Shown here: in pieces, positions 44,963 to 52,918 of the stretch
How positions within the stretch are numbered: the stretch's first letter is position 1
Layout of the letters: each line of letters opens with the position of its first letter
DNA from: Planctomycetota bacterium
GTDB taxonomy: Bacteria; Planctomycetota; UBA1135; GCA-002686595
Assembly (NCBI GenBank): GCA_022446815.1
Contig: JAKVCD010000044.1
Coordinates: 1 to 64,000, forward strand
DNA: 64,000 nucleotides
Direction: 5' to 3'
Notes under the pieces: model-generated
What the model was told of the DNA's origin: nothing
Seen by the model: the letters and a program-made list of their open reading frames with translations, nothing else
Databases searched by the model: none
Program-made: the position numbers and the translations under genes

Positions 44963-45895
44963 TCAGGAGTCGCCGTCTGCCCTAGAGGCGGCCTGAGAGC
45001 GGAGGAACTCCACGGTCGAGGCCTGCATACGGTCTAGGAAGGGGTCCGCGCCCTCAGCCTCCCCCTTCGCTAGGTCCTCGTAGTTAGCCAAGCAGAACTC
45101 GCACTTCATCTCGTCGAGGTGAAAGCGGACAAACTCCATTGGCTCCTCAGGCAAATTGCCAGCGATGAGCCGCGCGACCCAGTAGCGCGCCGGGCAGCTG
45201 ACCCGCCCAGACTTCCAAGCCTGCATCACGCCCAACTCGAGGTGTGTAACTCCGTCCCCAGTCGCCACAGCGAGGCTCGGTAAGAGCGTGCCGCTCGGAT
45301 CTCGGCGCTCTGCGAGCAGCCTCATTCGCTTCAGCGCTCTGAACTTGATGCCAGCGACCGCCGTCTCATCCTTGAGGCCAAAGCGCCGCCAGGTGTCTCG
45401 ATTGCGCCACCCGCCGTGGAAGAGCGCCTCGATCACCATCAGTCGCTTGAACTCACCGAGCTGCCAGGTCTCTTGCACCCACTCCCGCAACACCTCCACG
45501 AGGAGCGCTTGACCTTGGTTTGCGAGGTCTCGCTCACTGACCACCCCGCTCGGCGTCTCCTCCTCGTTCAGCAAGTCATCTAGGCCAGGCAGGCTCTCGC
45601 TCGACTCTTGAGCTGCGCCCACGCCGCGGGCGCTCCTGCGCCGGAGGTGGTCGATGGTGCGATTCCTGCAGATGCCGAAGAGGTACTGCTCGAAGGTGTA
45701 GATGGCGTCGAAGGAGCCGATCCCTCTAACTGCCCCGAGGAAGACCTCTTGAACAACGTCCTCACGTGCTTGAGAGTCGTCGACTCTCCGTCCGACGTAG
45801 GCCATCAGCCTGCCGCAGTACTCACGCTCGACGCGCATCCACTCCTCATCGTCGTATGACTGCAAGCGCTCGATATCAGGGGTCCAATCAGCCAT
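44963..45895 (-). CDS. ECF-type RNA polymerase sigma factor with C-terminal extension
   Basis: This 310-residue protein has sigma-2 (YCGRLMAYVGRRVDDSQAREDVVQEVFLGAVRGIGSF, then YLFGICRNRTIDHLRR) and a sigma-4-like helical region (about 130-195, ending GIKFRALKRMRLL). The last 80 residues are an extension with SCPARYWVARLIAGNLPEEPMEF and a His259/Cys265/Cys268 cluster (FHLDEMKCEFC). The same kind of tail occurs in kinase-linked ECF sigmas of planctomycetes as I know them, so it may be a built-in regulatory or zinc-binding part. Four bases separate it from a Ser/Thr kinase gene upstream, so phosphorylation control is likely; no separate anti-sigma gene is present. Confidence 0.85.
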   Translation of the reverse strand: MADWTPDIERLQSYDDEEWMRVEREYCGRLMAYVGRRVDDSQAREDVVQEVFLGAVRGIGSFDAIYTFEQYLFGICRNRTIDHLRRRSARGVGAAQESSESLPGLDDLLNEEETPSGVVSERDLANQGQALLVEVLREWVQETWQLGEFKRLMVIEALFHGGWRNRDTWRRFGLKDETAVAGIKFRALKRMRLLAERRDPSGTLLPSLAVATGDGVTHLELGVMQAWKSGRVSCPARYWVARLIAGNLPEEPMEFVRFHLDEMKCEFCLANYEDLAKGEAEGADPFLDRMQASTVEFLRSQAASRADGDS

Positions 45896-45899
45896 GAGT

Positions 45900-47105
45900 T
45901 CAGACGGGGAGGTTGGAGATCGCGAACAGGAGCAGCGCCCCCGCAGAGAACAAGAGAGTCAGGAGCATCACGACTCGTCCGAGCTGGATAACCGGCGCGT
46001 TTGAGGCAGCCTCTCGGTCTGCGAAGGCCCAGCGTAATCCACCCCCGACAAGCGAGAAGAGCACCTCGAAGGCGAGCACCAGCCCTGCGCCCACGCCGCT
46101 GACAATGCCTCCTCGAGAAGCTGGCGGTACAGGGACGGTCTCCCTTACGCCTGAGCGCGGGGGCGCCGGGGTCGGCTCCTGAGTCACCCTCTTGGATTCG
46201 GGTGAACCAGCGACAGCGACCTCTTCCGGCTCTGCCTGTGGATGGATCGAGGCGCTCCCCTCCTCAACCTGAATCGCCGCTCCCGCCTGCACGCTCTGCC
46301 CTAGATCCACGAGGAGCTCAGAGACAGTCGCATGTCGAGCAGCAGGGTCCTCCGCGAGGGCCTTGCGTAGCGGCTCGAGGAGCGCCTGAGAGACCCCCTC
46401 TGGGAGCTCGACTTCGACGTCTGAGTCGCGCAGCGGGATCGGCCCGCTGCCGGTCGCCTCGAAGGGGACCTGCCCCACAAGGGCCTCATAGAGGATCACG
46501 CCGAGGGAGTAGATGTCAGCGCGGTGGTCCGCGCGCCCCTTCAGGATCTCGGGCGCCATGTACTGGGGAGTCCCCCGACCGACGCTGAGGGTCATGTCGC
46601 TCTCTCCCATGAGCTTGGCGAGGCCGTAATCTCCGACCCGCGCGACCTCTCCCCGCAGGAACACATTCGATGGCTTGAGGTCGAAGTGCACCAGCCTGCG
46701 ATCATGTAAGGCGGAGACGCCACGCGCCACCTGGACGAAGTAGAGCATCGCGTCTCGATGTGTGAGGGGCCCAGACCGCAACTTGCGCGCCAAGGTCTCC
46801 TCTCCGGCGTAGCCCATGACGAGGTACGGGACGTCCATGACGACCCCCATGTCTTCTATGGAGACCAAGTTAGGGTGGTCGATGCCCGCGAGGTGACGAA
46901 CCTGCTCGAGCTCCCGCTCCACCATCCTTCGCTGAGTCTCTTCATCGAGCTTCAGGAACTTGATGGCAAAGGTCTTTCCGATCGATGTCTTCCGCGCCTT
47001 GAACACCTCACCGAAGGCGCCGCCGCCGAGGCGGTGGAGGATCTCGTATCCCGGGATGAAGTCCGGGGTCCGAAAGCGCTGATAAAAGGTCTCCCAATCC
47101 ATCAT
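45900..47105 (-). CDS. Membrane-anchored Ser/Thr protein kinase
   Basis: This 401-residue protein has an N-terminal kinase domain (about residues 20-280). It shows the glycine loop GGGAFGEVF, Lys49 in FAIKF, the catalytic HFDLKPSN (His140-Phe141-Asp142, where HRD is usual), and GDYGLAKL (159-161, where DFG is usual). APE is present (MAPEILKGRADHRADIYSLGVILYEAL). A Pro- and acid-rich linker (about 290-330) is followed by two hydrophobic helices, the last at the C-terminus, so it is membrane-bound with the kinase in the cytoplasm. It lies between an FHA protein upstream and an ECF sigma factor downstream, which suggests a signalling module. Confidence 0.92.
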   Translation of the reverse strand: MMDWETFYQRFRTPDFIPGYEILHRLGGGAFGEVFKARKTSIGKTFAIKFLKLDEETQRRMVERELEQVRHLAGIDHPNLVSIEDMGVVMDVPYLVMGYAGEETLARKLRSGPLTHRDAMLYFVQVARGVSALHDRRLVHFDLKPSNVFLRGEVARVGDYGLAKLMGESDMTLSVGRGTPQYMAPEILKGRADHRADIYSLGVILYEALVGQVPFEATGSGPIPLRDSDVEVELPEGVSQALLEPLRKALAEDPAARHATVSELLVDLGQSVQAGAAIQVEEGSASIHPQAEPEEVAVAGSPESKRVTQEPTPAPPRSGVRETVPVPPASRGGIVSGVGAGLVLAFEVLFSLVGGGLRWAFADREAASNAPVIQLGRVVMLLTLLFSAGALLLFAISNLPV

Positions 47106-47129
47106 GGTCTTGGCTCGCAGTCGGCCATC

Positions 47130-48224
47130 TTAGGATCTCGGCCCGGGCTCCGCCCCTCCGACTGGCGTGAGCGGCGCGAGCATCACCCCGTACGGAGGCC
47201 TTCCAGCGCAGCTCTCCCCCACAAGGACGTCTATATGCTCGCTCGGTGGAACGCGGATCGAGAGCTCACCATCTAGCTCTTGCTCTGCGCCGGCCGCGCC
47301 CCCGATGCGCAGCGGCATCGTAGAGCGGAGCCTGAGCGTCCGCTCCTCGTTCAGGCGCAGGCGAAGCTCCTCCTCTAGCGCCGCGACTCGAATGGACGAG
47401 CTGCCTCCTCGGCCTAGTGTGAGCTCACCAGCTGACCCACGGCCCATCAACAAGAGCCTGGTCGCGCCCTCGCACTCGACCTCCCCGACAAGCCGCAGAG
47501 CGACAGAGCTCGCCCCCTCTCCGAGCCCATCGACGCAGATCTGGACGCGCGGGGAGAGCGCCAGCAGAGCTCCAGGAGAGAGCGTGGCGCCCTCCTCTCC
47601 TACCGCTCGCCCGTCGAGCTTCAAGGCCGCGGAGGCAAGCGGGGCCACCCGCCAGCTGTGCCCACCATGAAAGGACTCCTGCACGTAGAAGCGCGCGTGC
47701 AGCGGCTCGAGGTCAGCCATGATCCCAAAGTCTGACCGTCCCGCGCGCGCGTGACCGAGGGAGAACTCTGTGTGCAGTGGCACGAGGTACTCGCCGAGGT
47801 CATCCAAGATAAGGCGGAAGGCAGGCGCTGCCGCACCCTCCTCAGGGACGCTCTCCTTGCGGAGGGTCTTGAGCACACCTGAGAGCGCGGCTGAGATGCG
47901 CTCCCTGCTCTCGCGCTCGACCCCAGCGCTCTCATCGGCCAACAAGCGCGCTCGCCACCGCTTGGCGAGGAGCGGATCCACAGAGGCCACTCGATCTAGG
48001 TAGCGGCTAGCCTGCTGCTGATCGCCGTCATCAGCGAGCCTCGCTGCCTCCCTGCACAAGATCCCTAAGACGCGATCCCTCAGAGAGTCCGCCTCCGTCG
48101 AGAGGGAGAGGATGGGGTCGCTCAGGCGGTCAAAGGCCTCATGCGGCGCGCCGCCTAAGAGCAGCCTGAGCGCCTCAAAGAGGAGCTTTCTACGACGTAT
48201 AAAGGAGGGGAGCTCGGGACACAT
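47130..48224 (-). CDS. FHA-domain protein
   Basis: The first 120 residues are helical (ERISAALSGVLKTL and preceding segments). Residues about 130-225 have the strand pattern of FHA domains: YLVPLHTEFSLGHARAGRSDFGIMADLEPLHARFYVQ, then LKLDGRAVGEEGATLSPGALLAL. The core signs are the GR-like turn, the S/H region and the late GxxL. FHA domains bind phosphothreonine. The C-terminal 130 residues are beta-rich. It lies 24 nt upstream of the kinase gene on the same strand, so it is the likely reader of the kinase's own or another's phosphorylation. The FHA assignment is moderately sure; the rest is unnamed. Confidence 0.7.
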   Translation of the reverse strand: MCPELPSFIRRRKLLFEALRLLLGGAPHEAFDRLSDPILSLSTEADSLRDRVLGILCREAARLADDGDQQQASRYLDRVASVDPLLAKRWRARLLADESAGVERESRERISAALSGVLKTLRKESVPEEGAAAPAFRLILDDLGEYLVPLHTEFSLGHARAGRSDFGIMADLEPLHARFYVQESFHGGHSWRVAPLASAALKLDGRAVGEEGATLSPGALLALSPRVQICVDGLGEGASSVALRLVGEVECEGATRLLLMGRGSAGELTLGRGGSSSIRVAALEEELRLRLNEERTLRLRSTMPLRIGGAAGAEQELDGELSIRVPPSEHIDVLVGESCAGRPPYGVMLAPLTPVGGAEPGPRS

Positions 48225-48296
48225 GACGTGGATGCACCCCTTGCGCAGTCAGGACCCCACCATTTCCAAGGAAGGCGGAGATAGAGGCTAGACGCC

Positions 48297-49238
48297 CTAG
48301 CAGCTCGCGACGCCGCCGCCAGCGTTCCGCGCAGCGACGAAGGCCTCACGGGCCCGGGCGTAGAGGTCCTCTTTCTGATTGATGGAGTCCAGGGGATACC
48401 AAGAGATACCAACAGAGATCTCCATAGGGTCGCCAACGAGGTCGCGAAGGCCACGCTCAGTCGCCAACTCGCGGACACGGTTCGCCATGATCCGAGCGCC
48501 GTCAGGACCCGTGTTAGGGAGCAGGAACAAGAAGGAGTTCTCGTCAAAGCGCCCGAGGACGTCTGTGTCCCTTGAGGTGCACAAGAAGATAGAAGCGAGC
48601 TCACGCATGCAGTCGTCGCTCGCTTGTCCCTCAAAGCCGAGCATCACGCAGGAGAGCGGCTGGTGGAAGCGCCGCGCTCGCTTGAACTCTTCGTCGAGCT
48701 TGTAGTTGAGGAAGGCGTAGTTGAAGAGGCTCGTCTCCGGATCAACGAGGGCGTGCACGAGGTTCTTGTCCTCTTTACCGGTCGCGATCTCGACTAAGAG
48801 CGCCTCGGGCAGTGCCTTTGAGTCGACCTCTCCACCACGACGCTCCTCGATCATCTGCGGACGCGGGCCGCCGCTCTCGTCGAGGACGACACGCAGCTGG
48901 CTGGCAGAGATCGGGCTGCGAAGGACGCCGGTCGCGCCGCAGAAGCGCGAGATGGCCTCAGCGTTCTGGTTGTCATACTCGCAGACGACAAAGATGCGAC
49001 AGCGCGTCTTACCGACGAGAGCTGCGCAGGTCTCGTAGACGTTGCCACCCCGAAGGAACTTGTCCACGAGGACGACGTCGCCCTGCGCGGGGGGCTCACT
49101 CAAGAGTGACTCAGAGTCGCGGCGGACGCCGACCTCCCAACCCTCAAGGCTCGCGCAAGCCGCGCGGGTCTGCGCGACGATCGACTCGTCGGTGGTCACG
49201 ATGTGAATAGTTCGCAGGCCGTCGCCCATAGTGCTCAT
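48297..49238 (-). CDS. Receiver-like plus degenerate GGDEF-like protein
   Basis: Residues 10-120 resemble a receiver fold with the candidate phosphorylated Asp59 in VLVDKFLRGG, although other conserved receiver residues are not clear. Residues about 165-310 follow the diguanylate cyclase layout: DPETSLFNYAFLNYKLDEEFKRARRFHQPLSCVML, then TDVLGRFDENSFLFLLP where the GG(D/E)EF loop should be, then VGISWYP. The signature is GRFDENSF (229-236), so catalysis is unlikely without further evidence. It may bind c-di-GMP, act as an adaptor, or be a different nucleotide cyclase. A promoter with an inverted repeat lies upstream. Confidence 0.75.
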   Translation of the reverse strand: MSTMGDGLRTIHIVTTDESIVAQTRAACASLEGWEVGVRRDSESLLSEPPAQGDVVLVDKFLRGGNVYETCAALVGKTRCRIFVVCEYDNQNAEAISRFCGATGVLRSPISASQLRVVLDESGGPRPQMIEERRGGEVDSKALPEALLVEIATGKEDKNLVHALVDPETSLFNYAFLNYKLDEEFKRARRFHQPLSCVMLGFEGQASDDCMRELASIFLCTSRDTDVLGRFDENSFLFLLPNTGPDGARIMANRVRELATERGLRDLVGDPMEISVGISWYPLDSINQKEDLYARAREAFVAARNAGGGVASC

Positions 49239-49294
49239 CTCTTATTCTTGGGTTGGTCGTGCCCAGCGCCCCTCGGGCGCCGAACTGAAGATGG

Positions 49295-49330
49295 AAACTA
49301 GTCTCCTCAGACCTGAAGTCAAGGAGACTA
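49295..49330 (-). promoter_or_regulatory. Promoter with an overlapping 9-bp inverted repeat before the receiver/GGDEF-like gene
   Basis: On the minus strand TTGACT (49317-49322) and TAGTTT (49295-49300) are 16 nt apart. TAGTCTCCT (49299-49307) and AGGAGACTA (49322-49330) form a perfect inverted repeat with a 14-nt gap; it covers the spacer and the edges of both promoter hexamers. This is what a repressor operator would look like. The gene starts about 60 nt downstream at 49238. Confidence 0.5.
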
Positions 49331-49424
49331 CCTCGCCACATGGAGCGGGACCCGAGGCGCGGTCGAACGCGCCCTGCCCGCTCAGTTCTGCCTCAACCGC
49401 CCTGGAGCGAGCGAGGCGGGGCTC

Positions 49425-50168
49425 TCAATCGGGCTCGAAGCCCTCGGGGAACTCGTGGTTGGCGTAGACCGACTGGACGTCGTCATTCTCCTCGAGGGCG
49501 TCGAGGAGCTTGAGCACCTTCTTCGCATCCTCAGCGGTCTCGAGCTTGACCGTGTTCTGAGGTAGGTAGCCCGTCTCTCCGCTGAGGAGAACGAGCCCAG
49601 CAGCCTCGATGGCCTCCTTGACGCTCAAGAACTCCGTCGGATCAGCGATGATCGTCGCGAGCTCCCCGTCCACCTGGACGTCCTCCGCTCCCGCCTCGAT
49701 CGCGATCTCAGTCATGTCATCCTCGCTGCGGCCGCCGGTCTCCACCACGAAGATGGACCGGAAATCGAACATGAAAGAGACCGAGCCCGAGGCCCCCATG
49801 TTCCCGCCGTGATGCTCGAAGGTGTACTTAACCTCAGGAGCCGTGCGCTTGCGATTGTCCGTCAATGCGGAGACCAAGACGGCGACCCCGCAAGCCGCGT
49901 AGCCCTCGTAGTTGAGCTCCTCGAAGTCGTCTCCTTCCTTCGTACCAGACCCTGACTTGATCGCGCGCTCGATGTTGTCCTTGGGCATGTTGCCCGCCTT
50001 GGCCTTCTCGATCGCGTACTTGAGCTTCAGGTTCTGGTCAGGGTCCGGGCCGCCCTGACGAGCGGCGGAGATGATGCCTCGGGCGAGCTTGCTGAAGAGC
50101 TTGCCCCGCTTCGCGTCGACCGCGTTCTTGCGGCGCGCGACGTTCGCTGCGTGTGAGTGACCAGCCAT
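49425..50168 (-). CDS. yebC: YebC/TACO1-family protein
   Basis: This 247-residue protein begins MAGHSHAANVARRKNAVDAKRGKLFSKLARGI, the diagnostic start of the YebC family, and has GGPDPDQNLKLKYAIEKAKAGNMPKDNIERAI, FEHHGGNMGASGSVSFMF and the C-terminal three-domain layout. YebC-type proteins have been described as transcription regulators and more recently as ribosome-associated factors that help translate proline-rich stretches. The window does not decide between them. It lies downstream of rpsI after a strong terminator, so it has its own promoter. Confidence 0.95.
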   Translation of the reverse strand: MAGHSHAANVARRKNAVDAKRGKLFSKLARGIISAARQGGPDPDQNLKLKYAIEKAKAGNMPKDNIERAIKSGSGTKEGDDFEELNYEGYAACGVAVLVSALTDNRKRTAPEVKYTFEHHGGNMGASGSVSFMFDFRSIFVVETGGRSEDDMTEIAIEAGAEDVQVDGELATIIADPTEFLSVKEAIEAAGLVLLSGETGYLPQNTVKLETAEDAKKVLKLLDALEENDDVQSVYANHEFPEGFEPD

Positions 50169-50204
50169 AACGAAGTGATCTTATCGGTGCGTCTTGGGAG
50201 GTGA

Positions 50205-50240
50205 AATAGAGACGGGGTCGGCTGTGAGAGCCGACCCCGT
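50205..50240 (-). terminator. Strong intrinsic terminator of rplM-rpsI
   Basis: ACGGGGTCGGCT (50212-50223) and AGCCGACCCCGT (50229-50240) form a perfect 12-bp stem with a 5-nt loop, followed on the minus strand by CTCTATTTCA. It lies between the rpsI stop and the yebC start. Confidence 0.75.
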
Positions 50241-50284
50241 GTGCGGGCCTGGGTCGCTGAGCGGCCCAGAGGATCCTGGAGGAA

Positions 50285-50719
50285 TCAGCGCTTCGAGAAC
50301 TGGAAGCCGCGACGCGCGCCACGACGACCGTACTTCTTACGCTCGACCATCCGAGCGTCACGCGTGAGGAGTCCCTCACTGCGGAACGGCTCGTCGAGGG
50401 CCGGGTTGAGCTTGCGGAGAGCGCGGGCGAGGCCGAGCCGGACGGCGTCTGCCTGGCCGGTGACGCCGCCACCCTTGACGTTGCAGTAGACGTCGTAGGC
50501 GCCTTCCGCCTCAGCGGTCACGAGGGCCGCGCGGGCGCGGAGCTGTCCCTGCAGAGTGCAGAAGAACTCCTCGATGGGCTTCCCGTTCACGATGAAGACG
50601 CCGGTGCCGGGCTTGACGCGCACGCGCGCGATGGAGCTCTTACGGCGACCGAGGCCCCAGGTGTAGGGATCGTTAGACGACTTGGGAGTCACGGGGGTCA
50701 TCAATGTATCAGCGCTCAT
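50285..50719 (-). CDS. rpsI: 30S ribosomal protein S9
   Basis: This 144-residue protein has the S9 pattern: GLGRRKSSIARVRVKPGTGVFIVNGKPIEEFF, then NVKGGGVTGQADAVRLGLARAL, ERKKYGRRGARRGFQFSKR at the end, with the C-terminal SKR that reaches the P-site tRNA. The first 16 residues are a short extension. The gene follows rplM after 4 nt, the standard bacterial pairing, and is followed by a strong terminator. Confidence 0.97.
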   Translation of the reverse strand: MSADTLMTPVTPKSSNDPYTWGLGRRKSSIARVRVKPGTGVFIVNGKPIEEFFCTLQGQLRARAALVTAEAEGAYDVYCNVKGGGVTGQADAVRLGLARALRKLNPALDEPFRSEGLLTRDARMVERKKYGRRGARRGFQFSKR

Positions 50720-50723
50720 AGAT

Positions 50724-51173
50724 CTACAGCTCCTCGACGATGACGGGCTGCTGTGCTGAGTGCGGGTGCTCAGCGGTGGGGTATACGGTGAGGTTCTTCA
50801 GTATGCGGTGTCCCAAGCGGTTCTTGGGGAGCATACGTCGGACGGCCAGCGTGACCATGTCGTTGGGACGCACCTCGCGGATGCGTGACGCGGGGACGAC
50901 CTTGCGGCCACCGGGGTACCCGCTGTAGTGCTGGTACTCCTTGTCGTCGCCCTTTGTCCCAGTCATCTTGGCCTGCGCCGAGTTGATCACGACGACGTGT
51001 GTGTTGCCGTGCTCACTGGGGGTGTAGGTGGGGCGATCCTTACCGATGAGGCTGGTCGCGATCCTGGCCGCCATGCGACCGAGGGTGTGCTTTGACGCGT
51101 CAAAGAGCAGCCAGCGCTCTTCGACGTCAGCCGCCTTCACGTGGGCGGTCTTTTGAGTGGGTGTAGAAGACAT
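50724..51173 (-). CDS. rplM: 50S ribosomal protein L13
   Basis: I start at ATG 51173 (about 149 residues); upstream in-frame codons encode no L13-like sequence. The protein has WLLFDASKHTLGRMAARIATSLIGKDRPTYTPSEHGNTHVVVINSAQAKMTGTK and the family core RRMLPKNRLGHRILKNLTVYPTAEHPHSAQQP. L13 is an early assembly protein of the large subunit. No clear Shine-Dalgarno sequence is seen before the ATG. rpsI follows 4 nt downstream. Confidence 0.96.
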   Translation of the reverse strand: MSSTPTQKTAHVKAADVEERWLLFDASKHTLGRMAARIATSLIGKDRPTYTPSEHGNTHVVVINSAQAKMTGTKGDDKEYQHYSGYPGGRKVVPASRIREVRPNDMVTLAVRRMLPKNRLGHRILKNLTVYPTAEHPHSAQQPVIVEEL

Positions 51174-51339
51174 GGGGAGAGAAATGGTTCCCAAATGCAG
51201 GGTCTCAAGGCATCCAAAGGCGTGCTGTACGCAGCCCTCTGCCCCCGGATCGAGACATCGACCCGGCGAGAGTGGCCGAAGAGAGTATCCGCAGCCACCC
51301 CCGGCGTCCATCCTCGGGTGCAGGAAAGACGCAGTGGGC

Positions 51340-52290
51340 TCAGCCCTTTCCGGGCAAAATCACCCTAACCCAGGCCTCTTGAGCCCCTGCGGGTGCCTCT
51401 AGGAGCCTTCCGACCCATACCTCAGCACCTGGAGAGGCGCCTGAGCGGAGCCAAGTGGGCAGGAGACCTCCTTCCTGAGCGGGCGGCAAAGGCGCTCCCT
51501 CAGCCCAGGAGCCGTGCCAGCTCCACTCCCCCGCCGCCGTCCGCCGCCAGAGCTCTTCGAGCGGCTGGAAGCTGTTCTGCGCCTCGCTTAAGCTCACTTC
51601 CGAGGGGCTCGAGCTGCGCGCGACGAGCGTGGTCGCCTCGCCTGCCTGAGCTACCCAGCTCCGCGCCACAGGGTCGCGCGCGTCTACGACCCACTCCCAG
51701 CTCGCGCCTGATGGCCGCGTCTCGAGCTCCAGCTCCGCAGAAGGCATCGGCTCTAAAGAGCCTCGGCCAACCTGCACCCACCACGCGCCGAAGCTGCCGA
51801 CCTCTAAGACCGCCACCACGGGTCGCGCCGGCATCGTGAGCGGCAGCGCGCAAAGGACGACGCTGAAGAGAGCGCCGATGGCGGCTGCGCCCATCGGTCG
51901 ACGTCGCGCTGCCATGACCCCGAGCAGCCCACCGATGAAGAGCCACCACCCGACAGCTGAGATCCGCGCGGGTCGTTGGATCGGCCGCGGGAGCGGGCGA
52001 CGAGCCAGAGCTGCTGGCGCTGCTCTAGGCGCCGCCTGCACCGACTCGACCCGCGCGCCACCTTGTCCTTGGATCAAGCGCAGCGCTGGCTCAGTGCCCG
52101 CGTCAACCGGGAGCCAAGGGACTCGGACCTTGAGGCTCTCTGCTGGCGCGAGGTCCGCGATGACGCGCGTCGGTACCCGCACCCCGTCTAAGGAGACTGA
52201 CTCCAGCGGACCCTCAAGGCGCAGCTCAAGGACGCCGTCCACGGCGGGCAGCGCGGCGAGCGCAAAAAGGACCGAGAGCAGCGGGCTCAC
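51340..52290 (-). CDS. Membrane protein of unknown function
   Basis: I start at GTG 52290, which overlaps the upstream stop by 4 nt (GTGA) and has a GGGGAGG ahead of it, giving about 316 residues. A signal-like first helix (LLSVLFALAALPAVDG) leads to a beta-rich part with LRLEGPLESVSLDGVRVP, which could be a PEGA-like or carboxypeptidase-regulatory type fold. Then come two further helices (GWWLFIGGLLGVMAARRR and GAAAIGALFSVVLCALPLTM), and a soluble C-terminal region of about 150 residues. No family is recognised. It is the last of four minus-strand genes that run from the FtsQ-like gene. Confidence 0.6.
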   Translation of the reverse strand: MSPLLSVLFALAALPAVDGVLELRLEGPLESVSLDGVRVPTRVIADLAPAESLKVRVPWLPVDAGTEPALRLIQGQGGARVESVQAAPRAAPAALARRPLPRPIQRPARISAVGWWLFIGGLLGVMAARRRPMGAAAIGALFSVVLCALPLTMPARPVVAVLEVGSFGAWWVQVGRGSLEPMPSAELELETRPSGASWEWVVDARDPVARSWVAQAGEATTLVARSSSPSEVSLSEAQNSFQPLEELWRRTAAGEWSWHGSWAEGAPLPPAQEGGLLPTWLRSGASPGAEVWVGRLLEAPAGAQEAWVRVILPGKG

Positions 52291-52913
52291 GCCGACCCCT
52301 CCCCCTCTGTCGCTTGCGCGGTGGCAGCGACAGAGAAGAGCAGCACCGCCACCCCGAGCGGCAGCCAAGGCATGGGAGCCTCACCAACTGCGCTCGCAGC
52401 CAGCCAGCGCAGAGGGCTCAGCTCTGAGAGGAACTCGAGCCAGCGAGGAAGCGAAGCGCCACCCCAGATCCCGAGGGCGTGAGACAGGAGGGGTGCACCT
52501 GGGACAAAGGCGAGCCAGAGCAGGGCGTGACGAGCGGCAGCGTCGGTCGTCCGCGCCCTAGCGGCCGCGCCTCCCAAGAGCACCGCGAACAAGAGCGACG
52601 GCCAAGCGATGTACCACAGCTCCTCCACCGAGGCGCCGCGGGAGCGGTCGAGGTGCGCCGCCAGCCCTAGCACGCACAAGCCCAGGCCCAGCCCGACGGA
52701 CCAGCGCGCGCTGCCCTCCCTCGACTGTGGGAGAGAGAGCGCGGCGACCCAGAGGAGGCCACACCAGGCCAAGCGAGGAGCCTCTCCGAGAGAGGCCTCG
52801 ACCACGTCGAGCGGCAGCATGAGCGCAACGCTCGCCGCGAGGGCCAAGAGACAGAGCCAGGGCGGCCTGCCGACTCTAGCCTCCAAAGGCTCCGCGCGCT
52901 CTTGGATCTCCAT
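52287..52913 (-). CDS. Polytopic membrane protein of unknown function
   Basis: This 208-residue protein is about half hydrophobic with roughly six membrane helices (WLCLLALAASVALMLPLDV, LAWCGLLWVAALSL, WSVGLGLGLCVLGLAAH, WPSLLFAVLLGGAAARA, LLWLAFVPGAPLLSHALG, LPLGVAVLLFSVAATA). A charged N-terminal dozen residues precede them. No transporter or enzyme signature is recognisable. It begins 5 nt after the FtsQ-like gene and overlaps the next gene by 4 nt, so the three are co-translated. Confidence 0.65.
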   Translation of the reverse strand: MEIQERAEPLEARVGRPPWLCLLALAASVALMLPLDVVEASLGEAPRLAWCGLLWVAALSLPQSREGSARWSVGLGLGLCVLGLAAHLDRSRGASVEELWYIAWPSLLFAVLLGGAAARARTTDAAARHALLWLAFVPGAPLLSHALGIWGGASLPRWLEFLSELSPLRWLAASAVGEAPMPWLPLGVAVLLFSVAATAQATEGEGSA

Positions 52914-52918
52914 CAGGC

